IMG/VR virus record: IMGVR_UViG_3300031566_000180 | Coordinates: 1 to 36,698 of that record | From: a virus | Strand: one strand, 5' to 3' | DNA length: 36,698 nucleotides | Program-made: the position numbers and the translations under genes | Shown: positions 6,094-13,848 of the stretch, one piece after another | Numbering within the stretch: position 1 is the stretch's first letter | How the letters are laid out: each line of letters opens with the position of its first letter | The notes under the pieces: generated by a model | The model's database searches: none | What the model saw: only the letters and a program-made list of their open reading frames with translations | What the model was told of the DNA's origin: nothing

Positions 6094-6402
6094 ATGAAGA
6101 ACATCGCACGAGAGCTAGCGCAAGAGCTGCGGGACGCTGACCGCGAAGGCGAGCCTATTGACGACCCCGAAGGCGCGCGGTTCATCAAGCTGAGCGATCG
6201 ATTCTCTCAAGAGCTAGCAACGCAGTTGGACGCGTTCGCAAGCTATATTGAGCGCTTGGAAGATATCGGATACGACAGACACACCGATCGTTGCCAAGAC
6301 TGCCAATCGTATTGGTCACGGAATAACCGAGAAAACGCAAACGAAAACTTGCGACTCAAACGCGAGCTAGCAGAAAGGCCGCAGGAGTTGCCGACCCGAT
6401 GA
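6094..6402 (+). CDS. Small hypothetical protein
   Basis: 102 aa from ATG 6094, four bases after the preceding stop. It is highly charged and mostly helical, with DDPEGARFIKLSDRFSQELA near the N-terminus and one CxxC pair (RCQDCQSYW) near residue 75. Function not recognised. It ends in an ATGA overlap with the next gene. A longer frame from 5917 lies inside the nuclease gene and is not credible. Confidence 0.7.
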   Translation: MKNIARELAQELRDADREGEPIDDPEGARFIKLSDRFSQELATQLDAFASYIERLEDIGYDRHTDRCQDCQSYWSRNNRENANENLRLKRELAERPQELPTR

Positions 6403-6623
6403 ACCCCAAGACCGAAGAGGCGCGGCGGCTGGCCTCAGAGCTTCGCAGCGTCATTCCCCCGAAGAACCACGAGGCGTCACGAATCCTGGACTCCGCAGCG
6501 TTCACCCTACGTCTACTCGCTGCCGACGTGAATAAGCTTGAGGCCGAGAACGAGGCACTACGGGCTGCGCTGGAAAGCATCATCCAGTCGCTCAACTTCA
6601 TTGGCGACAAGATCCCAGGATGA
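6399..6623 (+). CDS. Small coiled-coil hypothetical protein
   Basis: 74 aa, almost entirely helical. The second half (LRLLAADVNKLEAENEALRA) has the heptad pattern of a coiled coil, so the protein is probably an oligomer. It overlaps neighbours by 4 bases on both sides (ATGA). The family is not recognised. Confidence 0.7.
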   Translation: MNPKTEEARRLASELRSVIPPKNHEASRILDSAAFTLRLLAADVNKLEAENEALRAALESIIQSLNFIGDKIPG

Positions 6624-6772
6624 CGCCGGAGCTTGGGCATGCGCTCAACAACCTGAAGTCCGAACTCTTGCTCGCCGTCAATCATCCAGATCCTGAAGTC
6701 CGCGAACGCGTCCGTCAGATCATCAACGAAGTCCAAGAAGAGGAGAGGAATTTTGAGCGCCCTGCCGACTGA
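6620..6772 (+). CDS. Very small hypothetical protein
   Basis: 50 aa, starting in an ATGA overlap with the preceding gene. It begins MTPELGHALNNLKSELLLAV and ends in a charged helix (ERVRQIINEVQEEE). It fills the otherwise empty gap before the ATPase gene and overlaps it by 20 bases. The operon overlap pattern is the main evidence; function unknown. Confidence 0.6.
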   Translation: MTPELGHALNNLKSELLLAVNHPDPEVRERVRQIINEVQEEERNFERPAD

Positions 6773-7553
6773 CAAGTCAAGTGGAGAAACAGTGGACCCG
6801 CGCAAGCTCGTTTGGTTTTTGTACGGCCCGCCGGGAATTGGAAAGTCGCTGCTAGCGTCGGGGTTCGGCAGCTCAGTGCTCTACCTTTGGACTAGTAGCG
6901 TCAAGTATATCGACGCGTACAAGCAGCCAATCATGGACTGGCGCAGCTTCGTCAAGGCCGTCCGCGAACTTCAGAAGTTGAACGGCAAGCGGTATAGCGC
7001 AGTCGTCGTGGATACGATCGATCTTCTTTGGATGCTCTGCAGGCAGCATGTCCTTGAAGCGCGCGGCATTGAGCACGAAACCGATCTGTCGCATGGCAAA
7101 GGCTTCGACATGGTGCGGCGAGAGTTCATTCCGGTTATCGCGAAGCTGACCACCTGCGGCTATGGCGTCGTTTTCGTTTCGCATGCAAAGGTTCGCGACT
7201 CCAACCAAGGCGGTCGCGGCGTGCGAATGGATCGCATTGTTCCGACGCTGCAAGACTCTGCGAAGGGGATCATCCTTCCAATCTGCGATGTCGAAGGCTA
7301 CTTGGGCTTTTCTGCTGAAGACGTTGACGAAGATACGGGGAAGCGCCGCATCTTCTTTCAGCCGACTGGAATCATCGAAGCAAAGGATTGGACTGATCGC
7401 TTGCCGAAGCAGATGGAGCTAGTCAAGGATCCCGCAGCAAACTATGCGGAGCTCACCAAGCACTTGCTTTCAGAAGGGCGCGGGTCAACGGCCACCCCGC
7501 ACCGCAAGAAGAAGAAGAAGACGGCCACCAAAAAGAAGAGGACCACTGAATGA
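6753..7553 (+). CDS. AAA_24 family P-loop ATPase, Sak4-like single-strand annealing/recombination protein
   Basis: 266 aa from TTG 6753, supported by GGAGAGG about 6 nt upstream. GPPGIGKS at 25-32 is the Walker A motif, VVVDTIDLL at 84-92 Walker B, and VVFVSHAK near 138-145 the sensor strand. This is the compact RecA-like core found in phage Sak4/AAA_24 proteins, which work with a single-stranded DNA-binding protein in annealing or strand exchange. The C-terminus is a basic tail (RKKKKKTATKKKR). The next gene, a DUF669-like protein, overlaps by 4 bases, the usual pairing for this family. Confidence 0.8.
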   Translation: MSALPTDKSSGETVDPRKLVWFLYGPPGIGKSLLASGFGSSVLYLWTSSVKYIDAYKQPIMDWRSFVKAVRELQKLNGKRYSAVVVDTIDLLWMLCRQHVLEARGIEHETDLSHGKGFDMVRREFIPVIAKLTTCGYGVVFVSHAKVRDSNQGGRGVRMDRIVPTLQDSAKGIILPICDVEGYLGFSAEDVDEDTGKRRIFFQPTGIIEAKDWTDRLPKQMELVKDPAANYAELTKHLLSEGRGSTATPHRKKKKKTATKKKRTTE

Positions 7554-8581
7554 GCGTTAGCGCAAAGGAACAGAAAACCCTTCAGAAGATGTGGAAGGGC
7601 GCAAAGGATACCGGCGGCAATCAGTTGGACGCGCCCGATGGGACGTATCAGTTCAAGATCGCCAAGGCGGTTTTCAAAGTGAGCGGCACCGGCAAGCCCA
7701 TGGTTTCGGCTGTTTACGAAATCGTTGGCGGCGACGAAGAGTACGTAGGCGTCAAGGGTTCGCAGTTCGATAATCTGGAGACGCCTGACAACATGGGCTG
7801 GTTCAAGCGCAAGCTTGGACGGCTTGGAATCAAGGTGCCTGCAGATATCGGTGAGCTGCTTGACGGAACCGTTTGCGAGGAAATGAATGGCCGCGTATTC
7901 GAAGGCGTCCTGCGAACTGCAAACGATTTCCAGAACCTCTACGTGAACAAGCTAGTCTCCAAGGACGGCGACGACGACGACGACGAAGAGGAAGAGGAGT
8001 CAAGCGAAGTCTCGGATGGAGCTCGCGTGACCTTCAAGCGCAAGGGTGCAGTCGTTGAAGCAACCGTCATCGAAGTCGACGAAGACGAAGAGACCGCGGT
8101 TTGCGAAGAGGACGACGGCAAGGTCAGCTCCAAGAAGTTCAGCGCGCTGACGATTCTGTCTGCGGACGCGGACGACGAAAACGAAGAGGAGGATGAAGAA
8201 GAAGAGAGCGACGACGACGACGACGACGATGCGGAAGGCGAAGAAGAGAGCGACGACGACGAAGAAGAGACTGAGGACGAAGAGGCTGGCGAAGAAGAGG
8301 CGGACGAAGAGGAAGGCGATGAGGCGGAATGGCCCGAGAGTTCTGCCGCTGCGTCCAAAGACTTCACGAAAGCAACCGCAGGCGAGTGCCTTGAAGCGTT
8401 CGGTTTCGCGGTTGATAAGCAGCCGAAGAAACTTCTCGTCGACCTTTGCAAGGTTGATGAAGGTGCTGCCCTCCCGCTCGGGCGGCTGAAGATTCTGGCT
8501 GCCGCAATTGGTGTGAAGATCATCAAGGGCGTTACTCCCAAAGCGCTTGCGAAGAGTATCAAGGCCAAGTTGGCTGCGTAG
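7550..8581 (+). CDS. DUF669-like single-stranded DNA-binding protein with a long acidic tract
   Basis: 343 aa. Residues 10-135 resemble DUF669 proteins, which act as phage ssDNA-binding proteins beside AAA_24 ATPases. A short acidic run (139-150) leads to a small beta domain (156-200, GARVTFKRKGAVVEATVIEV) that looks like a Tudor/SH3-type barrel. Residues 205-261 are almost pure Asp/Glu, and a helical domain closes the protein (268-343). Acidic tails of SSB proteins bind partner enzymes, but this tract is internal and unusually long. AGAGGA lies 8 nt before the ATG. Function by family and context; the acidic insert is the odd part. Confidence 0.7.
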   Translation: MSVSAKEQKTLQKMWKGAKDTGGNQLDAPDGTYQFKIAKAVFKVSGTGKPMVSAVYEIVGGDEEYVGVKGSQFDNLETPDNMGWFKRKLGRLGIKVPADIGELLDGTVCEEMNGRVFEGVLRTANDFQNLYVNKLVSKDGDDDDDEEEEESSEVSDGARVTFKRKGAVVEATVIEVDEDEETAVCEEDDGKVSSKKFSALTILSADADDENEEEDEEEESDDDDDDDAEGEEESDDDEEETEDEEAGEEEADEEEGDEAEWPESSAAASKDFTKATAGECLEAFGFAVDKQPKKLLVDLCKVDEGAALPLGRLKILAAAIGVKIIKGVTPKALAKSIKAKLAA

Positions 8582-8610
8582 CGATTAGCCCTATCGCAAC
8601 GCAGTCAGCT

Positions 8611-8669
8611 GTGAGAGGGTGCAGCGGTTTGAATCAGCTTGCTTCCCTGATTCCCGCTGCACCCTCCAC
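8611..8669 (+). other. Strong long hairpin before the primase-helicase gene
   Basis: GAGGGTGCAGCGG (8615-8627) pairs exactly with CCGCTGCACCCTC (8654-8666). An inner GAATCAG/CTGATTC stem (8631-8637, 8647-8653) continues it after a TTT bulge, and GTG/CAC extends the base past a bulged A. That is about 23 base pairs with a 9-base loop. No T-run follows, so it is not a typical intrinsic terminator. It fills the only sizeable gap in the replication operon (8582-8695), and a ribosome site (AAGGG) and the primase ATG follow 27 bases later. It could be a replication initiation structure, an RNase III site or a translation control element. Confidence 0.75.
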
Positions 8670-8695
8670 TTCTCTAACCCAAGGGCAGAAGGGCA

Positions 8696-11218
8696 ATGAA
8701 CTCCAAAAAGATTAGCAAGGAACTACTGCGTCGAATCAACTTGACTGACGCTATCGATGACTTGGTTGAAGGCGCGTCCACCGGCGATAACGTCTGCTGC
8801 CCTTTCCCTGAGCGCCATGAGTCCGGCAACGACAGCACTCCATCGTTTGGAGTAGACCCTGACAACGCCGGCCGCTCGTTCTGCCAAGGCTGCGGCTATA
8901 AGTCGTCGACGATAGTTGGGCTAGCGCAAGACTTGCTAGGCCTGTCGTATCGCAACGCAATTAAGCATCTCTGGACTGAGCATGTCGAGAAGCTAGTCCC
9001 CGACTCCAATGTATCGCATGCTCATGGAGCGCTCGCGAATAATCCGCTCTTGATTGGACGACTCAAGAAAAAGCGCGGTATTTCTGAAGCTGCCGTGTTG
9101 CGGCATAGGCTAGGCTGGGCTGGCGATCGCCTTTGGATTCCAATTGAGAACGAGCAAGGCCTTGTCGTCGACGTTCGCAAGCACGATCTACTGGGTCGCA
9201 GAAAAGCAGGCGCGCCCAAGATCTTCAGCTATGGCAAGAAGGGCGATGGCTTTGGAGGCGCGCGGATCTATCCGTTGAGCTCGCTCAAGCGCAGCGTGGT
9301 CGTGCTCTGCGAAGGCGAGCTAGACGCGATCCTAGCTATCGACCGCGGGATCAACGCCGTGACCATTACGAGCGGCGCGCACACGATGCCCGCTGAGCTT
9401 GCGAAGAAGTTCAAAGGCTTGAAGGTTCTAGTCGTGCCGGACAACGATAAGGCTGGATTGGCGGGCGCACGCAAGCGAGCCAAGGCCTTAACCAAAGCAG
9501 GCGCGCGAGTGATTCTGCTTGACCCCCCGCCTTGGCCGAAAGGCAAAGACTTGGGCGATTGGCTGCATGGCGGCGGCGGCAATGCTGAGCTGCTGAGACA
9601 AGCAGCGTCAGGCGTTGGCGAAGAAGAGGCTAAGCCCGTCGCGTCCGTTGCGTTGGAGTTCGAGACTTCAGAAGCTGAAAACGAAATGGTCGAGCGCGCG
9701 GAGCTGGTTCTGTCGCTGCTTGAATCACGCGGTGGATTCTTTCGCGGCAACGACGGCGAATCCTACTACGCGGAGCGAGCGGGCAGTGGATCAATGGCTG
9801 TCGGCGGCGCTCACTTCCTTGGGCATCTGTCGCGAATCAATCCTGCAATCAATTCAGCAACGTCGTCCGGTCGCTTCGTTATCAACCACTTGAAGTCAGC
9901 TGCGCTAGGGCGCGCAAGCAAAGTCACGATGGGCGCTTGGTCGCTCTATCATAACCAAAGCGTTTACCTCTACGCGGGCAAGGGCCGAACGCTTTGCGCG
10001 ACGCCGAAGTCGGTCACGATGCTGGACGACTCAGTGCAGACGCACTCAGTGCTGATTGATACGCCGCGCGAGCATGCTGCGGTTAAGTGGATCAAGTCCG
10101 CGCAGCCAAACGAAGCTGTTGCTGCGGCGTGGTCCATCGTTGGTAGGAATATCGCTTGCGACGATTCGTACCGCTATCTCTCGATGTGTTGGATCATGAG
10201 CCTGTACTTCAGGGAGTATATTCGGGCGAAGCCAATCCTTCGATTCGTTGCGAGCAGCGGCGGCGGCAAGACCACTGCGACCAAGTTGATTTCGCACTTG
10301 ATCTATGGCGAAGAAGTCATGTCGCACTCCGCGAGCACGATCGCAAGTAGCTACGCGATGGCTCAGTCGCACCCAATCCTTTTGTTTGATAACGTCGAGA
10401 CTCGCAACCTAACGCAGCCGTTTGAAGACTTCCTGCTGACCGCTGCGACCGGCGGATCAAAGACGAAGCGCGCGTCAGGAACTGACAGCGCCATCGTAAC
10501 GGAGCAAGTCAACTGCTTGATTGGGACCAACGGTATCGAGCCCTTCTCCAGAAACGAACTGATCGCGCGGACCATTGAGATTGAGCTTGACCTCGAGAAG
10601 TATGGCCGCGCGAACTTCCATGAGTACCGAGAAGTCAAGCGAGCATCAGAGCAGCGCCATCAGATTCTATCAGGCTGGTTGAAGCTCGCGCAGCAATCCA
10701 TCCTACCGCGAATCAAGAGCGGCGAAGTTTCAAGGATCGCGCACGAATTCCCGCACCATTCAATGGAACGCTTCAACGACCATTGGGCGCTGATGGCGAT
10801 CTGCTCAGATATCTGCTTCGCGTTCAGACCGTCAAACAAGTGGAACACCGCTCGCGATTTGGTAAGTGAATGGCTGGAAGAGCAAGACCGCAGCGCGTCA
10901 GAACGCAAGCAATCAACGAGCGAGCTGCTCTACTATCTGGAGACGCTAGTCGATCGGCATGGATCGCTAAGCGATACGCGCGTCAAGATTACTGAGCGCG
11001 ATGGCAAGACCTACCTACGCGCGCAAGCCAACCAGCTCTTGACAGACTTTCAGATCCTTGCAAAGCATCTCGGTCAGCGCTGTCCTTGGAGCAATGCTAG
11101 ACAGCTTGGAGTCCGCCTTGTTGACGCGGAGTCTATGCTTTCCAATGCAGGTTGGACGCGATCAAAGAAGATGGTTTCAGGCCGCATGCTCACAGTTCTG
11201 ACCAAGGAGAAGAGATGA
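8696..11218 (+). CDS. Primase-helicase: CHC2-type zinc finger, TOPRIM and P-loop helicase domains
   Basis: 840 aa. The zinc finger uses C35/H41 and C63/C66 (CCPFPERH and SFCQGCGYKS), as in DnaG-type primases. The TOPRIM domain shows VVVLCEGELDA at 201-211 (Glu206) and LVVPDNDKAG at 245-254 (Asp248, Asp250). The C-terminal half carries ASSGGGKT at 519-526 (Walker A), ILLFDNVETR at 561-570 (Walker B) and LIGTNGIEPFSRNELIARTI near 608-627 (sensor/arginine finger). It therefore joins primer synthesis and DNA unwinding in one chain. It follows the hairpin at 8611-8669 and overlaps the kinase gene by 4 bases. Confidence 0.88.
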   Translation: MNSKKISKELLRRINLTDAIDDLVEGASTGDNVCCPFPERHESGNDSTPSFGVDPDNAGRSFCQGCGYKSSTIVGLAQDLLGLSYRNAIKHLWTEHVEKLVPDSNVSHAHGALANNPLLIGRLKKKRGISEAAVLRHRLGWAGDRLWIPIENEQGLVVDVRKHDLLGRRKAGAPKIFSYGKKGDGFGGARIYPLSSLKRSVVVLCEGELDAILAIDRGINAVTITSGAHTMPAELAKKFKGLKVLVVPDNDKAGLAGARKRAKALTKAGARVILLDPPPWPKGKDLGDWLHGGGGNAELLRQAASGVGEEEAKPVASVALEFETSEAENEMVERAELVLSLLESRGGFFRGNDGESYYAERAGSGSMAVGGAHFLGHLSRINPAINSATSSGRFVINHLKSAALGRASKVTMGAWSLYHNQSVYLYAGKGRTLCATPKSVTMLDDSVQTHSVLIDTPREHAAVKWIKSAQPNEAVAAAWSIVGRNIACDDSYRYLSMCWIMSLYFREYIRAKPILRFVASSGGGKTTATKLISHLIYGEEVMSHSASTIASSYAMAQSHPILLFDNVETRNLTQPFEDFLLTAATGGSKTKRASGTDSAIVTEQVNCLIGTNGIEPFSRNELIARTIEIELDLEKYGRANFHEYREVKRASEQRHQILSGWLKLAQQSILPRIKSGEVSRIAHEFPHHSMERFNDHWALMAICSDICFAFRPSNKWNTARDLVSEWLEEQDRSASERKQSTSELLYYLETLVDRHGSLSDTRVKITERDGKTYLRAQANQLLTDFQILAKHLGQRCPWSNARQLGVRLVDAESMLSNAGWTRSKKMVSGRMLTVLTKEKR

Positions 11219-11820
11219 ACTTCAGAGCTCGATCTATTATCGCATTCGAAGGCCCTGATGGGGTTGGGAAGACGACGCTGCTTAATCAAGTCGCGGTAGA
11301 GCTTCTGCGGCAGGGCGTTCCTGTTACTGTGGTTGATTACAGAGCATCAGAGACGGGCCGCGCCGCGTATGATCTCGCGCGCGACCACGACGGCAACGAA
11401 ATGACCCGCCGCTATCTGATGGCTGCGGCAGCGGAAGAGGCGCTTGAACTGGTCTATAGCAAGTGGAACGAGTCGCTGATTCTGCTTGATCGACTGCACC
11501 CCGTTAGCGACTGGTGCTACGGCAGCGCATCGGCTGAACTCGCAGCGCATACGGATCGTTGGATTGGGCTTACCGAAACTCAGCATTGGCCGCTGGTCGA
11601 TCTGCTATTCGTTCTGAGGTATCGCCATCGCAAGCCAACGCATGCGCTCGAGCGAAGAGACGTCGACAAGTTCTACGCAAACACGAATCAGCTTAGGTTG
11701 CTTTCTGGCGCGGAAGGGCTTGATATTCTAACGGTTAATAAGCCTGCCGACGAAGGCGTTCTAGTCGCTGAAGTTATCAAAGTGATGATTGAAGAAACGC
11801 TGATAGAGGTGTCAGAATGA
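11215..11820 (+). CDS. Thymidylate kinase-like deoxynucleoside monophosphate kinase
   Basis: 201 aa from ATG 11215, preceded by AAGGAG and overlapping the primase-helicase stop in ATGA. IIAFEGPDGVGKTTLL at 8-23 is the P-loop of the dTMP kinase family, and LLDRLHPVSDWCYG carries the conserved DR motif that binds the nucleotide. The usual reaction is dNMP + ATP to dNDP. It is followed directly by a ThyA-superfamily gene whose product probably supplies its substrate; if that product is a modified dCMP, this kinase may be tuned to it. Exact specificity cannot be read from the sequence. Confidence 0.8.
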   Translation: MNFRARSIIAFEGPDGVGKTTLLNQVAVELLRQGVPVTVVDYRASETGRAAYDLARDHDGNEMTRRYLMAAAAEEALELVYSKWNESLILLDRLHPVSDWCYGSASAELAAHTDRWIGLTETQHWPLVDLLFVLRYRHRKPTHALERRDVDKFYANTNQLRLLSGAEGLDILTVNKPADEGVLVAEVIKVMIEETLIEVSE

Positions 11821-12659
11821 ATACCGCGTTTGATGGAGTCTATGTCGAGCTACTCGACTTCGTGCTCGCAGCAAAAGAGGAGCAAGACCAACGGACCGGC
11901 ATCTACTACCGCGCGCGTCCCGGCCTTTCGTTTAGCTGCGGCCATGGCGGCGGACTGCCGCTCGTCTCGCTGCGGAACATCAACACCAAGTGGTTCTGCG
12001 CCGAAGCGGTTTGGCATATGAGCGGCGGCCGCGATCCCGACTTCATGAAGACCTACGGCTTCAACGCTTGGAGTAAATTCCCGCAGTCGATGAATTGGGG
12101 TCCGACATTTCGCGGCCGCGGCGATGGCATTGACTTGCTGCTTAAGGGCGTCGCTGCGCTACGACATGATCGCACCAAGAAGTCCATCGTCTTCCAGCTC
12201 TTCGAGCGCGACGACATTGGCCGTTCGCATCGGCCTTGCATCTCGTCCATGGCGCTTTCGGTTATCGGTGAAACGCTGCATACGACGGTGCTCCAACGAA
12301 GCGCTGACCTCTACTTCGGACTTCCGCATGACGTCGCCGGCATCGCGATCATCCGCGCTTGGATCGCTCGCTATCTCAACTTGAAGATCGGCGCGATCTA
12401 TTGGACGGTGGCCAACGCGCACGTCTACGCCAATCAGTACTTTGCAGCTCACGCGATGGTCGAGAAGTTTTCAACTCGAACTGGTATCGCGTCAGCTGAT
12501 TCTATAGTTCCGTCTTGCACGGCAGAATGGAAGCGCGCGATCCAAGGCGAGCCAACGCTAGTATTTGATTTGCATCGCGTAGTCGAGGCTGACTATCTGA
12601 AGTTCAATCCACCCAAGTCTCATAGGGGGATTGCAATCATAGGGGGCGTGAATGATTAG
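11817..12659 (+). CDS. Thymidylate synthase superfamily enzyme with the Asn-to-Asp change of dCMP-specific relatives
   Basis: 280 aa. A gapless alignment by spacing to E. coli ThyA places Cys141 at catalytic Cys146 (HRPC), Gln160-Arg161-Ser162-x-Asp164 at QRS-x-D, and His202-x-Tyr204 at HxY. The position of Asn177 (PFNIA), which recognises dUMP, is Asp172 here (PHDVA). Asp at this site is known from T4 dCMP hydroxymethylase, and the Asn-to-Asp mutant of thymidylate synthase accepts dCMP. Arg126-Arg127 are replaced by Lys121-Lys122, and the residue after the catalytic Cys is Ile rather than His. The enzyme is thus divergent and may act on dCMP. Neighbours are a dNMP kinase and a DHFR-like reductase. 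Confidence 0.75.
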   Translation: MNTAFDGVYVELLDFVLAAKEEQDQRTGIYYRARPGLSFSCGHGGGLPLVSLRNINTKWFCAEAVWHMSGGRDPDFMKTYGFNAWSKFPQSMNWGPTFRGRGDGIDLLLKGVAALRHDRTKKSIVFQLFERDDIGRSHRPCISSMALSVIGETLHTTVLQRSADLYFGLPHDVAGIAIIRAWIARYLNLKIGAIYWTVANAHVYANQYFAAHAMVEKFSTRTGIASADSIVPSCTAEWKRAIQGEPTLVFDLHRVVEADYLKFNPPKSHRGIAIIGGVND

Positions 12660-13149
12660 CGCAAGTATAGTGGTTAGCTTGGATGGACGAATTGGAAAGC
12701 CGAATAGCATTGAGCACGGCGGCTGGACGAGCAGCGAAGACAAGGCTAAGTTCTGGAAGCTGGTTAAGCAGTCGCAGCTCTCAATCGTCGGCGCGAATAC
12801 TTGGAACGGCTTCTCTGCGTCAACAAAGACTCGCTTGGTCGCCAACTCCAGGGTCTTGCTCTACTCCGGCCGTAACAGCACGCACTCCGAGGATCTTCTA
12901 AAGCATGCGCTCAGTTGCAGCGTGGACGAAGAGGTTCTGATCTTGGGCGGCGCGAAGACGTTCTACTTCTTCCGCCATGTTATTCACTGCTGGAACATTA
13001 CGACTGAGCCTGTTCTGTTGGCGTCGGGGCCGTCGCTCTTTCCGTTGCTTGCAGACGACAAGAACCGCATTCCAGTCTTCCTGCAGATCGAGCGGCTTAA
13101 GCAACTGAACGCAGAAGGGACTATCCATGCGGTGTATACGAAACGATAA
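12652..13149 (+). CDS. Dihydrofolate reductase-like protein (DHFR/RibD C-terminal fold)
   Basis: 165 aa. It begins MISASIVVSLDGRIG, the first strand and loop of the DHFR/RibD-C fold, followed by LSIVGANTWNGF at 43-54 and VLILGGAKTFYFF at 94-106, the NADPH-binding glycine motif. It overlaps the ThyA-like gene by 8 bases. Thymidylate-type methylation oxidises methylene-tetrahydrofolate to dihydrofolate, which DHFR recycles, so the pairing suggests the neighbour is a reductive methylase rather than a hydroxymethylase. It is shorter on motifs than classical DHFR, so another pteridine or pyrimidine reductase is possible. Confidence 0.65.
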   Translation: MISASIVVSLDGRIGKPNSIEHGGWTSSEDKAKFWKLVKQSQLSIVGANTWNGFSASTKTRLVANSRVLLYSGRNSTHSEDLLKHALSCSVDEEVLILGGAKTFYFFRHVIHCWNITTEPVLLASGPSLFPLLADDKNRIPVFLQIERLKQLNAEGTIHAVYTKR

Positions 13150-13342
13150 GTCTAAGCCTACCTTTGCGCTAGTTCAAGCTCCCGCGCAGCTAATACGAAT
13201 CGAGCTGCGGCCGTGCAAAGTATGCTTTGAAGTCATGACGATCTCCTCTCGCATTCCTGGCGGGCGTCGACGACAGTCGAAGTACTGCAGCAACGCGTGC
13301 AATCAGAAGGCCAAGCGAATGAGAGCAAAGGAAACACGATGA
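13127..13342 (+). CDS. Small zinc-finger protein
   Basis: 71 aa from ATG 13127, with AAGGGA about 7 nt upstream and a 23-base overlap with the reductase gene. The C-terminal half has RPCKVCFEVM and SKYCSNACNQKAKRMR, a CxxC...CxxxC knuckle followed by a basic helix. This is a common small phage nucleic-acid-binding module. It ends in ATGA with the deaminase gene. Specific role unknown. Confidence 0.65.
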   Translation: MRCIRNDKSKPTFALVQAPAQLIRIELRPCKVCFEVMTISSRIPGGRRRQSKYCSNACNQKAKRMRAKETR

Positions 13343-13848
13343 ATGACGAAGCGCAAACCTATCTCCAGTTCAACGAAGGCTCAATAGGTCAAGTGCAGAT
13401 TCTTCGACGCCTCTCTAGCTTCGGCAGCCACGTTGATCGCATGCAACGCTTCGCCGCTGAAGTCGCGAGCTGGAGCAACTGTCCCATCGGTCGAAAGCAT
13501 GCCTGCATTCTAACGCTCGAGGGGAAGTACATCATCTCGACCGGCTATAACGGGACTGCGACCAAAGAGCCGGAGTGCGTTTGCGAAGGCAAGCGCAAGG
13601 GCTGGTGCATGGAGAACTGCGTCGCCGTTCATGCGGAAGTTAACGCGCTCGCGAACGCTGCGCGCATCGGCGTTTCAGTACTCGATTCGATAGCGTACGT
13701 GACCAAAGCGCCCTGCCTGCCGTGCCGCGCGGCGCTAAAGAACAGCGGAGTCCATGTGATAATCTGGGACCAAGCCAATGACTCGCTCAGCGTACCTAGA
13801 GACTCGTTCGAAGCTCTCGAAGACTTCGGGTTCTACGCGCGTGGCTGA
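13339..13848 (+). CDS. Deoxycytidylate (dCMP) deaminase
   Basis: 169 aa from ATG 13339, which overlaps the previous stop in ATGA and has AAAGGA upstream. The catalytic zinc site is clear: HAEVNAL with His98 and Glu100, and APCLPC with Cys126 and Cys129. Extra cysteines (CVCEGKRKGWCMENC) probably bind a second zinc, as in T4 dCMP deaminase. The reaction is dCMP to dUMP, feeding dTMP synthesis. Having it beside a ThyA-like enzyme that may itself use dCMP is noteworthy: the two could compete for dCMP or act on different derivatives. Confidence 0.85.
   Translation: MNDEAQTYLQFNEGSIGQVQILRRLSSFGSHVDRMQRFAAEVASWSNCPIGRKHACILTLEGKYIISTGYNGTATKEPECVCEGKRKGWCMENCVAVHAEVNALANAARIGVSVLDSIAYVTKAPCLPCRAALKNSGVHVIIWDQANDSLSVPRDSFEALEDFGFYARG

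Noticed and set aside
8162-8332. Repetitive GAC/GAA stretch that looks like a DNA repeat array
   Set aside because: It is an in-frame Asp/Glu-coding tract; there are no unique spacers, so it is not CRISPR or an iteron array.
8611-8669. Possible tRNA gene because of GGTTTGAATC
   Set aside because: Only one long stem is formed; there is no acceptor, D or anticodon arm arrangement.
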